A stretch of 43,903 nt of DNA from JBFWRI01 sp050248995 (GCA_050248995.1 JBFWRI010000016.1:1-43903), one strand, 5' to 3'. Positions 33,350 to 41,905 are shown, counted from the stretch's first letter. The notes: generated by a model not told the origin, from the sequence alone. Numbers and translations are program-made.

Positions 33350-33889
33350 TTAGTTCACCGGCCCCGGGCGCTGCTCCGGCAGGGCAATGAACGGGCTACC
33401 TTCAAAAGCTTCACTGAACGGCCGGTTCGCGGTCAGGTCCTGCAGCAGCCGGCGCAGGCGGTAAAGCTTGGCTTCAGGCCTACCGGTGTATTCCATGTGA
33501 TTGCCGAAACCGGCTTCTGCCAAATTCCCCGACTTCATGGCAGACATGGCCATATCGCGGGTGCCAGCGCCACGCATGATATCAAGGTAGGGGCCGTTTG
33601 CGCCGCGCCCTAAAAAGAATGTTGCCGTATCAGCTTTGTTGCCGTCGTTCGACGTAAGGCCGACGCCTATCATGATGACCGAATTGCCTGGTGCGGCGAT
33701 ATTATCTACCAGCTTGTTCATGGAAGCCTTGTCGAAGGCAAGAAGGCCAGCAACAGTGCCGTCGGCGTTCATCCAGAGGCAGGAAGGCTGCTTCCGGCTC
33801 CGGGTCAGCGAAAGCTGTGTTTTGGGTTCGCAAAGCTGGTTGATGACTTCGCGGAAAAAAGATACAGCCTGTTCGTTTTGAAGAATCAT
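33350..33889 (-). CDS. Unknown family C protein, copy 3
   Basis: 179 residues, GGAGA before ATG 33889. It starts MILQNEQAVSFFREVINQL and ends HMEYTGRPEAKLYRLRRLL, NRPFSEAFEGSPF, aligning well with copy 1. The middle has beta strands (SVIMIGVGLTSNDGNKADT, ATFFLGRGANGPYLDIMRG). First gene of the operon. Nothing suggests membrane or export. Confidence 0.75.
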   Translation of the reverse strand: MILQNEQAVSFFREVINQLCEPKTQLSLTRSRKQPSCLWMNADGTVAGLLAFDKASMNKLVDNIAAPGNSVIMIGVGLTSNDGNKADTATFFLGRGANGPYLDIMRGAGTRDMAMSAMKSGNLAEAGFGNHMEYTGRPEAKLYRLRRLLQDLTANRPFSEAFEGSPFIALPEQRPGPVN

Positions 33890-33948
33890 AATGTGTCTCC
33901 GGAATATGGAGCGGACCCTAGCAAAATGCTGGACGACAAAGAAAGCTT

Positions 33949-34185
33949 TTAATCGTCTTTTTTCAGCACCGTGACCGTGGCCTTTTCGTCATGGCGGCGG
34001 CGCAGCAGCGGGCGCTTGCGGCGCGACGGGTCGAACAGGGTGACATTGGGGCCAAGATCAGGCAAAGGCTTGCGTGCACCGGGCCGGGGTGCTGGCCGTG
34101 GTGTGCGGCGCGGGGCTAGTGCCATGCTGCTTCCGACAAGCAGGGCAAGCGCCATAACAAAACCAAACAGGGGGCGGGTTTGCAT
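33949..34185 (-). CDS. Small exported basic protein
   Basis: 78 residues with a signal peptide or anchor (LFGFVMALALLVGSSMALA) followed by a Pro/Arg-rich basic tail (PRRTPRPAPRPGARKPLPD, RRKRPLLRRRHDEK). It ends about 60 bp before family C copy 3. No ribosome site is clear before ATG 34185. It may be a small envelope protein; family unknown. Confidence 0.45.
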   Translation of the reverse strand: MQTRPLFGFVMALALLVGSSMALAPRRTPRPAPRPGARKPLPDLGPNVTLFDPSRRKRPLLRRRHDEKATVTVLKKDD

Positions 34186-34565
34186 GCTGTGATGGTAGGT
34201 CGAGTGCCTGCGCTAGGGAAAGGGGGCTTCGGCACCGCAGCACGAAATTTGAAAGGATCTAACCTTTTTTCTGGGCTGGGAAAACGGCGACCCTGCCGCC
34301 GCCTTGCGGCGCCATCGGCCGGGTTGGCTGTGCCACCACAGCTGGGCCGGCGTGGGCCGTGCGGCGATGATGAAGGATGTCGCGAAAGAGCGGAGATGAT
34401 CGGTTGATATGATAGTGCTGCAAATTCCAGCGCCGCGACGCATGGGCATGCGAACGGCGTCCGCCACAGGCTGAGGCATCTGGTTTGTGCGTTTTATCCA
34501 TAAACCCAAGTTAGCAGACGATGCTGCAACTATTTACGCATTAAAAAGCGAAACGGGAAAGAGGC
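34186..34565. other. 380-bp stretch with no well-supported gene
   Basis: A minus-strand frame at 34259-34501 (80 codons, His/Arg-rich, ATG start) is the only candidate; it has no ribosome site and odd composition. A weak AAAGG/CCTTT hairpin with a T run lies at 34252-34270 and could terminate plus-strand transcription. Nothing else is visible. Confidence 0.5.
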
Positions 34566-35225
34566 TTAAGCGACGCGGGCGCCGGAATTATCGCCGGTAT
34601 CGTCGTCATCTTCCATCATGAAGTCGGGCTGTACAGGAGCCTCGGCCTTCTGCTGGTTGTACCGGGCTTCACGCACTTCACGCGACTCGCGGCTGACGTT
34701 CGGGCGGCTGATGTGCGCGGCCAGATCGCTGAGTTCGACGAAGTTATCGGCCTGACGGCGCAGTTCGTCGGCCACCATCGGCGGGTTTGATTTCATCGTG
34801 CTGACAACCGACACGCGTACGCCGTTTTTCTGCACGCTTTCAACCAGGCGGCGGAAATCGCCATCGCCCGAGAAGATGAAGATATGATCGACGGTTTCGG
34901 CCATTTCCATGACATCGACAGCCATTTCGATATCCATGTTGCCTTTGACTTTACGGCGGCCCAGCGCGTCGGTGTATTCCTTCGCGGCCTTGGTGACCAT
35001 CGTGTAGCCGTTGTAATCCAGCCAGTCGACCAGCGGCTTGATCGGCGAGTAATCTTCGCCTTCCGAAATGGCGGTGTAATAGAACGCACGCACAAGGCGA
35101 CCCTTGGTGGCGAACAGGTCCAGCATGCGGCGATAATCAATGTCAAAACCGAGAGCACGCGCGGCGGCATATAAATTTGCGCCATCGATAAAGAGAGCAA
35201 TTTTCTCTTCTTTATAAAAAATCAT
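34566..35225 (-). CDS. NYN-domain protein (LabA/DUF88 family), putative RNase
   Basis: 219 residues. The PIN-like NYN fold has its acidic cluster in place: D14 (LFIDGANLY), D98 and D104 (GNMDIEMAVDVMEM), D121 and D123 (FSGDGDFRRLVES). Members are thought to be metal-dependent RNA nucleases or nucleotide-binding regulators. A C-terminal extension after residue 175 is charged and acidic at the end (MMEDDDDTGD). A weak AGGG precedes ATG 35225. Monocistronic by spacing. Confidence 0.9.
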   Translation of the reverse strand: MIFYKEEKIALFIDGANLYAAARALGFDIDYRRMLDLFATKGRLVRAFYYTAISEGEDYSPIKPLVDWLDYNGYTMVTKAAKEYTDALGRRKVKGNMDIEMAVDVMEMAETVDHIFIFSGDGDFRRLVESVQKNGVRVSVVSTMKSNPPMVADELRRQADNFVELSDLAAHISRPNVSRESREVREARYNQQKAEAPVQPDFMMEDDDDTGDNSGARVA

Positions 35226-35344
35226 TTGATTAACCCTACTGCATATCTGTGGTGATGGAAACTGCCCTTGGAATATTTACCTATTGTGTGGCAGGTTCCG
35301 TTGTCATTGCAGCGCAATATAGGATAAGTGCTTGATTTCAGCAA

Positions 35345-35360
35345 GCGAAAGATAATTTTA
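35345..35360 (+). repeat. 16-bp sequence shared with 28398-28413
   Basis: Second copy of GCGAAAGATAATTTTA, in the 181-bp intergenic region upstream of the NYN gene. Confidence 0.3.
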
Positions 35361-35406
35361 TTTCAGGTGTGTGATTGATAATTATACAAACGGGTAACAA
35401 TGGCAC

Positions 35407-36147
35407 TTACGGGTGCCGAGTTCCCAAGGCGCTGTCGACAAAGGTGCGGGCTTTTGTGGGTTCCAGATTGAAGCATATATAAGAGAGCGCCGCCGCCAGC
35501 CGTTCGGCATCCGGCGGCCCCCGCTTCGGAATGTAACTGTCGTGCAACAGGGGCATCAGCCCGGCATCAAGGAAATCCGCGTTACGCATCTTGTATTCCG
35601 TTTCCTTCTTTTTCAGCACGCCCAATGCCTCGGCCCGCAGGCGGTCGGTTTCGTCGGCATCGTCGTGATAGGTTTTCCGTTGGTGGCGTGCCTTACCGGC
35701 CAGATAAAGATGGCGGGCGTTCCAGAACATGTAATCGTTGCTCATATCGCCGCGCGTGTGTGCCAGCTTCCATTCTTCGCCCGTGTAATTCTTGGCACCG
35801 CGCCCTTGATAATCAGCTGACTCGGCTACAGCTTCGGTAACGCCCGGGAAGCCTTGCAGGTAAGCCGCCATGGCTAGGACAAGCGCACCGGTTTCGGTGA
35901 AGTGGTCTTCCGATTGCGGCAACAGGTTGGGCCGCTTCAGTATCCTGAAGCGGCGCGGCAGCGGCGCGAAATAGCTGGCACCGGCCAATGTGGCGTACCA
36001 CACCAAAAAGCCGGCATTGGTTGCGGGCGGCAAGGGTTCCGGCAGGTTGCCCAGATGGCCCTGCAGCCAGTCGCGGCAGTGGGCCTGCAGCGCCGTGATT
36101 TCATCAATATAAGGACCAGAAAGGGCCGGGGGCGTATCCATCGTCAT
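35407..36147 (-). CDS. Hypothetical protein, 246 aa
   Basis: Not recognised. Soluble, predicted mostly helical, with many aromatic residues (GFLVWYATLAGASYF, NDYMFWNARHLYLAG) and a charged central helix (LGVLKKKETEYKM). Conserved-looking His/Asp pairs (HDDADETD) are visible but no known motif. No ribosome site is clear before ATG 36147. It is divergent from rpoZ, 130 bp away. Confidence 0.65.
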   Translation of the reverse strand: MTMDTPPALSGPYIDEITALQAHCRDWLQGHLGNLPEPLPPATNAGFLVWYATLAGASYFAPLPRRFRILKRPNLLPQSEDHFTETGALVLAMAAYLQGFPGVTEAVAESADYQGRGAKNYTGEEWKLAHTRGDMSNDYMFWNARHLYLAGKARHQRKTYHDDADETDRLRAEALGVLKKKETEYKMRNADFLDAGLMPLLHDSYIPKRGPPDAERLAAALSYICFNLEPTKARTFVDSALGTRHP

Positions 36148-36277
36148 TATAAAAGGGCTTATTTCTTATGGGGCTGTGGCAATGGCGCCGACAGTCGCAT
36201 AGAAAAACCTTGCCTCGCAAGGGGTAAATGACCTACTTTCCCGGCCAATAAATCCCTTTTGTTTATGGAGTGCCCTG

Positions 36278-36724
36278 ATGGCCCGCGTAACCGTAGAAGA
36301 CTGCGTACAACTGGTTCCCAACCGCTTTGAATTGGTGATGATGAGCGCCCAGCGCGCCCGCGACATCCACAGCGGTTCGCCCATCAACGTGCCGAAGGAC
36401 AACGACAAGACCCCGGTTATCGCCCTGCGCGAAATCGCTGACGAGAAGCTGGACCTGCCCGCGCTGAAGGAAAGCCTGATCAGCGGCCACCAGATGAAGA
36501 TCGAGGAAGACCTGCCCGAAGACGACATCATCGACCTGATGACCGGCGAGCAAGGCTGGATCAATCAGGCCGGCGCCGCCGCCAGCGACGATACGGCTGA
36601 AGGCTTCAGCGCCGCCGAGGAAGACGAGGCGGATGACGTCGAGGGCGACGATGAAGCAGAAGATGACTTAACCGATGATTTCCCGGGCGATGATGCGCTG
36701 GCGGGTAACGTCGACGAAGAGTAA
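36278..36724 (+). CDS. rpoZ: RNA polymerase omega subunit with long acidic tail
   Basis: Omega assists RNA polymerase assembly. The family core MARVTVEDCV, PNRFELVMMSAQRARDI, and VIALREIADEKL at about 47-58 is intact. After about 95 the protein becomes an acidic disordered tail (AEEDEADDVEGDDEAEDD). At 148 residues it is about 50 longer than the E. coli subunit; acidic tails occur in other alphaproteobacteria. In this group rpoZ usually stands directly before rsh; here they share a strand but are 2.9 kb apart. Confidence 0.94.
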   Translation: MARVTVEDCVQLVPNRFELVMMSAQRARDIHSGSPINVPKDNDKTPVIALREIADEKLDLPALKESLISGHQMKIEEDLPEDDIIDLMTGEQGWINQAGAAASDDTAEGFSAAEEDEADDVEGDDEAEDDLTDDFPGDDALAGNVDEE

Positions 36725-36737
36725 GGATTTTGAATTC

Positions 36738-36763
36738 AGCGGGGGCTTTTGCCCCCGCTTTTT
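36738..36763 (+). terminator. Rho-independent terminator of rpoZ
   Basis: A perfect 9-bp stem, AGCGGGGGC (36738-36746) with GCCCCCGCT (36751-36759), a TTTT loop and a T run to 36763. It lies 14 bp after the rpoZ stop. Confidence 0.92.
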
Positions 36764-36804
36764 ATTGAAGTGATGTTTTTACAGGCGCAACCGCGGAGAT
36801 ATTC

Positions 36805-37089
36805 ATGCGCAGTACCCAATCACAACAAGGCATCGACATCCCCCGCAAGTATTTTTACGGCACGATGGTGGTGCTGACGCTAGGCCTTGCTGGTATGGCG
36901 GGCGGTATCTGGCATCTGCACAACCAGATGATGCGGGACCTGGGCGAGCTGGAATCAACCATGCAAAGAACGGACGCAATGATTGACGATGCACTGAATG
37001 GTTTGTGTGCCGATCCTGGGCACACGGAGCGGCCGGAATGCCGCGGCAGCCAGCAGCCCGCCCCCGCGCCGACCCCCAGCGGCCAATAA
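36805..37089 (+). CDS. Small membrane-anchored protein with a Cys pair (member 1)
   Basis: 94 residues, GGAG before ATG 36805. One transmembrane helix at about 18-37 (YGTMVVLTLGLAGMAGGIW), a helical stretch (LGELESTMQRTDAMIDDAL), then LCADPGHTERPECRG with two Cys 11 apart and a Pro-rich end. The Cys pair and layout resemble the next gene. Family unknown. Confidence 0.68.
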   Translation: MRSTQSQQGIDIPRKYFYGTMVVLTLGLAGMAGGIWHLHNQMMRDLGELESTMQRTDAMIDDALNGLCADPGHTERPECRGSQQPAPAPTPSGQ

Positions 37090-37150
37090 AGCCGCCTGAA
37101 AGTATTAAAACGCTTGGCATAGGCGCTACTGCGGGCGCAGGCTTTGTTTC

Positions 37151-37399
37151 ATGAAAACCAATGGACTGGCAGGTGCTGTTCTTTTTGGGCTGGTGTGCGC
37201 AACGGTCGCAGGTGCCGCACATGTGCTGCTGCGTGGTGACGATGTGCAGCTGACCAGCGCTGAAGTCGAGGCACCGGTCACGACAACCGTGCCACTGGGC
37301 ACCAACCTTTCATCGGTCATGCTGGATGATTGGTGCGCCCGCCGCGAGAATATGCGCCGCACAGATATGTGTGCACATACACCGGCTTTTTCCGACTAA
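37151..37399 (+). CDS. Small exported or anchored protein with a Cys pair (member 2)
   Basis: 82 residues. The N-terminal hydrophobic stretch (GLAGAVLFGLVCATVAGAA) is a signal or anchor. The C-terminal WCARRENMRRTDMCAH has two Cys 12 apart, like member 1. No clear ribosome site before ATG 37151. It is 61 bp after member 1, same strand, and 59 bp before the dehydrogenase. Confidence 0.55.
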   Translation: MKTNGLAGAVLFGLVCATVAGAAHVLLRGDDVQLTSAEVEAPVTTTVPLGTNLSSVMLDDWCARRENMRRTDMCAHTPAFSD

Positions 37400-37458
37400 G
37401 CCCATTATCTCTTTTGAAAAGGCTTTCTTTTCGCATGGCACTGGCCTAGGTTGGGGTT

Positions 37459-38940
37459 ATGAAAACAGCCCTTTCCGCCACATCAACATCCCTGCGTCTG
37501 GCCGACGCTTCCCTGCTGCAGACCGGTGCCTTCATCAACGGCGGCTGGACGGCGACCGGCACCACCTTCGCTGTCACCAACCCGGCCACGGGCGCGGTGG
37601 TGGCTGATGTGGCTGAATGTGGCGCGGCGGAAACCGAACTGGCGATTAAATCGGCCGCTGCGGCCCAACGCGCATGGGCGGCGCAAACGGCGGCCCAACG
37701 CGCCAAGGTGCTGCGCACATGGTACGACCTGCTGAACCAGCATGCCGACGATATCGCGCAAATTATCACCGCCGAAAACGGCAAGCCGCTGGCCGAGTCG
37801 CGCGTTGAGGCGAAATTCGGCGCCAGCTTCATCGAATGGTATGGCGAGGAAGCCAAGCGTGTATACGGCAGCACCGTGCCTTCGACGCGCCCTGAACATC
37901 GCGTGATGGTGCTGAAGCAGCCTTTGGGCGTTGTCGGCTGCATCACGCCGTGGAACTTCCCGTTCTCGCAGGTCACCAAGAAGCTGGGCGCGGCACTGGC
38001 CGCCGGCTGCACGGTAGTGCTGAAGCCGGCCGAGCAGACGCCGCTGTCGGCGCTGGTCATCGCCGAGCTTGGCAACCGCGCCGGGCTGCCGCAGGGCGTG
38101 CTGAACATCGTGCCGACATCGAAGCCGGCCCCCGTTGGCAAGGCCATCATGGACAGCACGGTTGTGCGCGGGGTCAGCTTCACCGGGTCAACCGAGATCG
38201 GCAAATTATTGTTGAGTCAGGCCGGCCCGACCGTGAAGAAGATGATGCTGGAGCTGGGTGGTAACTCGCCGTTCATCGTGTTTGACGACGCCGACGTTGA
38301 TAAGGCGGTTGAGGGCCTGATGGCCAACAAGTTCCGCAACGCCGGGCAGACCTGCGTGTGCGCCAACCGTGTATTCGTGCACGAGAAGATTTATGCGCCG
38401 TTCACCGACAAGCTGACCGCCGCGGTTGGCCGGCTGAACGTGGGTGACGGCACGCAGGACGGCGTGACAACCGGCCCGCTGATCGATCAAGGCGGCTATC
38501 AGAAGGTGTGCGACCTTGTAGCGGATGCCCTGGCCAACGGCGCCAAGGCTACCGTCGGCGGCAAGCCGTCGGCACTGGGGCAGACATTCTTCGAGCCGTC
38601 GGTTATCGTTGATGCGAAGCTGGGATCGCGCATCGCCAACGAGGAGATCTTTGGTCCGGTGGCTGTTATTTACAAATTCACCGACGAAGCGGCTGTTGTG
38701 GCCGAAGCGAACAACACGCCGTACGGGCTGGCCGCGTATTTCTATACGCGCGACAATGGCCGCGTGCACCGCGTGGCTGAAGCGCTGGAATATGGCGTGG
38801 TAGCCGTGAACGCCGGCGTATTCGCCAGCGAAAGCGCGCCGTTCGGCGGGGTCAAGCAGTCGGGCTTCGGCAAGGAAGGCGGCATCGAGGGCATCGATGA
38901 CTTCCTGATTGTCAAACAGGTTCCTATAGCGATCGCATAA
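37459..38940 (+). CDS. gabD: Succinate-semialdehyde dehydrogenase
   Basis: It oxidises succinic semialdehyde to succinate with NAD(P)+, linking GABA breakdown to the TCA cycle. The 493 residues show the aldehyde dehydrogenase signatures: PWNFPF, KPAEQTPLSA, GSTEIG, the general base E265 (LELGGN) and the nucleophile C299. The GQTCVCANR context, with a second Cys at 301, is typical of the succinate-semialdehyde subgroup. No GABA transaminase is adjacent. Intact. Confidence 0.93.
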   Translation: MKTALSATSTSLRLADASLLQTGAFINGGWTATGTTFAVTNPATGAVVADVAECGAAETELAIKSAAAAQRAWAAQTAAQRAKVLRTWYDLLNQHADDIAQIITAENGKPLAESRVEAKFGASFIEWYGEEAKRVYGSTVPSTRPEHRVMVLKQPLGVVGCITPWNFPFSQVTKKLGAALAAGCTVVLKPAEQTPLSALVIAELGNRAGLPQGVLNIVPTSKPAPVGKAIMDSTVVRGVSFTGSTEIGKLLLSQAGPTVKKMMLELGGNSPFIVFDDADVDKAVEGLMANKFRNAGQTCVCANRVFVHEKIYAPFTDKLTAAVGRLNVGDGTQDGVTTGPLIDQGGYQKVCDLVADALANGAKATVGGKPSALGQTFFEPSVIVDAKLGSRIANEEIFGPVAVIYKFTDEAAVVAEANNTPYGLAAYFYTRDNGRVHRVAEALEYGVVAVNAGVFASESAPFGGVKQSGFGKEGGIEGIDDFLIVKQVPIAIA

Positions 38941-39588
38941 TCACGCACGCATCAGCTGCTGCGCCTGCACAAACACCGCTTCAAACATTTCCGGCGTCAG
39001 GCGCTTTGTATTCAGGTTGTAACGCGAGCAGTGAAAGCTGTCGATCAGCGCCACCGTGCGGCCGTGGAGCGGCAGCGTATGCCGGCATCCGTGCCCGAAC
39101 GCATAATCTTTCTGTTTCAGGTCGCAGGTCTTGATAACCTGCTCGTGCGCGTCTTTGCCCAGAGCAATAATAACCTGCAAGCGGCGTAGTGTGGCAATCT
39201 CTGCAGCGAAAAAGCGGTTACAGGCTGCGAATTCCTGCGGGGTTGGTTTGTTCTTTGGCGGTACGCAGCGTATGGCATTGGTGATGCGTGTATCAACAAG
39301 CTGGTAGCCATCGCTGGCGCAGTTACCATTGGCGCCTCGTGTCAGGCCCAGTTTATCAAGCGTGCCATACAGCAGTGCGCCGGAATCGCCGGTGAACGGC
39401 CGCCCGGTCTTGTTGCCGCCTTCCAAGCTGGGGGCCAGCGCGACGATCAGCAGCTGCGGGTCGTCGCTGCCGAACGACGGTACGGGCGCGTTGTGGTATC
39501 CGGGATACTGCGCGCGGTTTTCGGCGCGGAATTGCGCCAGCCGCGGGCATAAAGTGCAGTTTTTGGCGGGTTCGGTGCAGGAAGCCAC
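38941..39588 (-). CDS. Family 5 uracil-DNA glycosylase (UdgB-like)
   Basis: It removes uracil and related bases from DNA. The 215 residues start at GTG 39588, with AAAGG upstream. Four Cys suited to a 4Fe-4S cluster are at 11, 14, 108 and 123 (CTLC, RCVPP, AAC). Motif 1 is LAPSLEGGNKTGRPFTGD, with Ser where family 5 usually has Gly. RITNAIRCVPP and the motif 2 H186 in FHCSRYN follow. Length fits. Divergent from rsh with 45 bp between. Confidence 0.9.
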   Translation of the reverse strand: MASCTEPAKNCTLCPRLAQFRAENRAQYPGYHNAPVPSFGSDDPQLLIVALAPSLEGGNKTGRPFTGDSGALLYGTLDKLGLTRGANGNCASDGYQLVDTRITNAIRCVPPKNKPTPQEFAACNRFFAAEIATLRRLQVIIALGKDAHEQVIKTCDLKQKDYAFGHGCRHTLPLHGRTVALIDSFHCSRYNLNTKRLTPEMFEAVFVQAQQLMRA

Positions 39589-39633
39589 AGCGCGTGCCTT
39601 TTATTTTTAACCAATAAAGCATACATTATAAGC

Positions 39634-41889
39634 GTGTTGAACGAAACGCCATCATCTTCATCCGACAAGGTCGTGCCGCTGAAAGGCGGCGCTGCGGCGA
39701 AGCCCGGCCCGAAACTGCCGATGCTGAAGCAGTTCGAGATGGTGGAACGCATCAAGGCCTATGACCCCGACGCCAACGAAGACGCGATCAACCGTGCCTA
39801 CATCTTCGCCATGAAATGCCACGGTGGGCAGTTGCGCGCGTCTGGCGACCCTTATTATTCGCACCCGGTTGAAGTCGCCAGCATTCTGGTCGAGATGCGG
39901 CTGGACTGGCAGACGATTATCGTGGCGCTGCTGCATGACACGGTGGAAGATACGGTGGCGACGCTGGAAGACATCCAGCGCCTGTTCGGACCTGAAATCG
40001 CCAAGATGGTGGATGGCGTCACCAAGCTGACGCGCATCGAATACCAGGATGAACAATCAAAGCAGGCCGAGAACTTCCGCAAGCTTATTTTGGCGATGAG
40101 CGCCGACCTGCGTGTGCTGCTGGTCAAGCTGGCCGACCGCCTGCACAACATGCGCACACTGCATTTCATCCCCAAGCCCGACAAGCGCAAGCGCATCGCG
40201 CGCGAAACGCTGGATATCTATGCGCCGCTGGCCGCCCGCATCGGCATGCAGCAGGTGCAGGACGAGCTGGAGAATATTGCGTTTTCCGAACTGCAAAGCG
40301 ACGCCTACCACAGTATCACCGCCCGCATGGCCTTCTTGCGCGAAGAAGGCGAAGATATGGCGGGCCGTATCGTCAACGAGCTGCAGGAAGTGCTGCTAAG
40401 CCACGGCGTTGCCAACGCGCAGGTGTATGGCCGCGAAAAATCGCCGTATTCAATCTGGCGCAAAATGCAGCAGAAGAACATCACGTTCGAGCAGCTGATG
40501 GATATCATGGCTTTCCGCATCATCGTTGATGATGTGTCGACGTGCTATGCCGTGCTGGGTATTATGCACAGCGAGTACCATGTCATTCCCGGCCGCTTCA
40601 AGGATTACATCAGCAGCCCCAAGCCGAACGGGTATAAAAGCCTGCATACGGCCATCATGGGCCCCGAAAACATACGCATCGAAATCCAGATCCGCACGCA
40701 GCAGATGCACGATATCGCCGAAATGGGGGTAGCCGCGCACTGGGATTACAAGCAGGGCGGCAACATCGGCGAGGGCGAACAGTTTCGCTGGCTGCGTGAA
40801 CTGGTGGATATCGTTGAAAACGCGCAGCGCCCGGAAGAGTTTCTGGAGCACACGAAACTGGAGCTGTATCAGGACCAGGTATTCTGTTTCAGCCCCAAGG
40901 GCGACGTGGTGGCGCTGCCACGCGGCGCAACGCCGGTCGACTTCGCCTATGCCGTGCACAGCGGCCTTGGGGATACCTGCGTCGGCGCCAAGGTGAACGG
41001 CCGTATTGTGCCGTTGCGCACTGAACTGAAGCACGGCGACCAGGTAGAAGTGATCACCAACAAAAATTCAACGCCCAGTCCGGCGTGGGAACGCTTTGTG
41101 GTGACCGGCAAGGCGCGCGCCCGTATCCGTAAGTTCATTCGCGCGCAGCAGCGCACGCAGTACGTCGCCCTGGGCAAACCGATGCTGCAAAAGATCTATA
41201 CGCAGGAAAACGTGGCCTTCGATGAAAAGGCGCTGACACCGCTGCTGGGCCAGTTCCAGGCGCAGTCAGTTGAAGACCTGTATGCGAACATCGGCATGAA
41301 TTATATATCGCCGCGCGAAGTATTTTACGCTGCCAACCCCGCCGTCAAGCAGGCCGAAGCGAAGAAGACTGCCGCCAAGCAGGCGGAAAAAGCGGCTGCC
41401 CGTGCTGAAAAGACCGGCAAGCTGGGCGCTGCCACTACGCCGCTGTCGATCAAGGGCCTGCTGGCCGGCATGGCCGTGCACTATGCGCGCTGCTGCCATC
41501 CGGTGCCGGGCGACCTGATCGTCGGCATCGTCACCACCGGTAAAGGTGTAACCATCCACACGCACGACTGCGCAACGCTGAACAGCTTCCAGAACATGCC
41601 GGAGCGCTGGCTGGATGTAGCATGGGACGAAGCGGCCCACGGCGAGGAAACCATCGGCCGCCTGCAGGTGATGCTGAACAACACGGTGGGCGCCATTGCC
41701 ACCATGTCGGGCATCATCGCCGGGCAGAACGGCAATATCACGAATATGAAAATCGTGTCGCGTACGCCTGAGTTTTACGAGGTAATTGTCGATATTGCGG
41801 TGGAAGACCTGCGCCACTTGTTGAATATCTCGGCCGCACTGCGGGCTGACGCAACGATCCAGAGCGTTGAGCGCGTCAAAGGCAAATAA
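39634..41889 (+). CDS. rsh: Bifunctional (p)ppGpp synthetase/hydrolase (RelA/SpoT family)
   Basis: It makes and degrades the stringent-response alarmone (p)ppGpp. The 751 residues have all domains in order: HD hydrolase with H77, H101-D102 and D168 intact; synthetase with R321-F-K-D (the RxKD type of bifunctional enzymes), PKPNGYKSLHT and EIQIRT; TGS near 400-460; a Lys/Ala-rich linker; and a C-terminal ACT domain. The start is uncertain: GTG 39634 has no ribosome site and lies just after a T/A-rich -10-like element; the first in-frame ATG is at 39721. Alphaproteobacteria usually have one such gene. Confidence 0.95.
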   Translation: MLNETPSSSSDKVVPLKGGAAAKPGPKLPMLKQFEMVERIKAYDPDANEDAINRAYIFAMKCHGGQLRASGDPYYSHPVEVASILVEMRLDWQTIIVALLHDTVEDTVATLEDIQRLFGPEIAKMVDGVTKLTRIEYQDEQSKQAENFRKLILAMSADLRVLLVKLADRLHNMRTLHFIPKPDKRKRIARETLDIYAPLAARIGMQQVQDELENIAFSELQSDAYHSITARMAFLREEGEDMAGRIVNELQEVLLSHGVANAQVYGREKSPYSIWRKMQQKNITFEQLMDIMAFRIIVDDVSTCYAVLGIMHSEYHVIPGRFKDYISSPKPNGYKSLHTAIMGPENIRIEIQIRTQQMHDIAEMGVAAHWDYKQGGNIGEGEQFRWLRELVDIVENAQRPEEFLEHTKLELYQDQVFCFSPKGDVVALPRGATPVDFAYAVHSGLGDTCVGAKVNGRIVPLRTELKHGDQVEVITNKNSTPSPAWERFVVTGKARARIRKFIRAQQRTQYVALGKPMLQKIYTQENVAFDEKALTPLLGQFQAQSVEDLYANIGMNYISPREVFYAANPAVKQAEAKKTAAKQAEKAAARAEKTGKLGAATTPLSIKGLLAGMAVHYARCCHPVPGDLIVGIVTTGKGVTIHTHDCATLNSFQNMPERWLDVAWDEAAHGEETIGRLQVMLNNTVGAIATMSGIIAGQNGNITNMKIVSRTPEFYEVIVDIAVEDLRHLLNISAALRADATIQSVERVKGK

Positions 41890-41905
41890 CTCTTTGCGAA
41901 TAAAT

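Noticed and set aside
34259..34501. 80-codon His/Arg-rich minus-strand frame
   Set aside because: No ribosome site, odd composition and no relation to anything recognised; kept only as a note in the gap entry.
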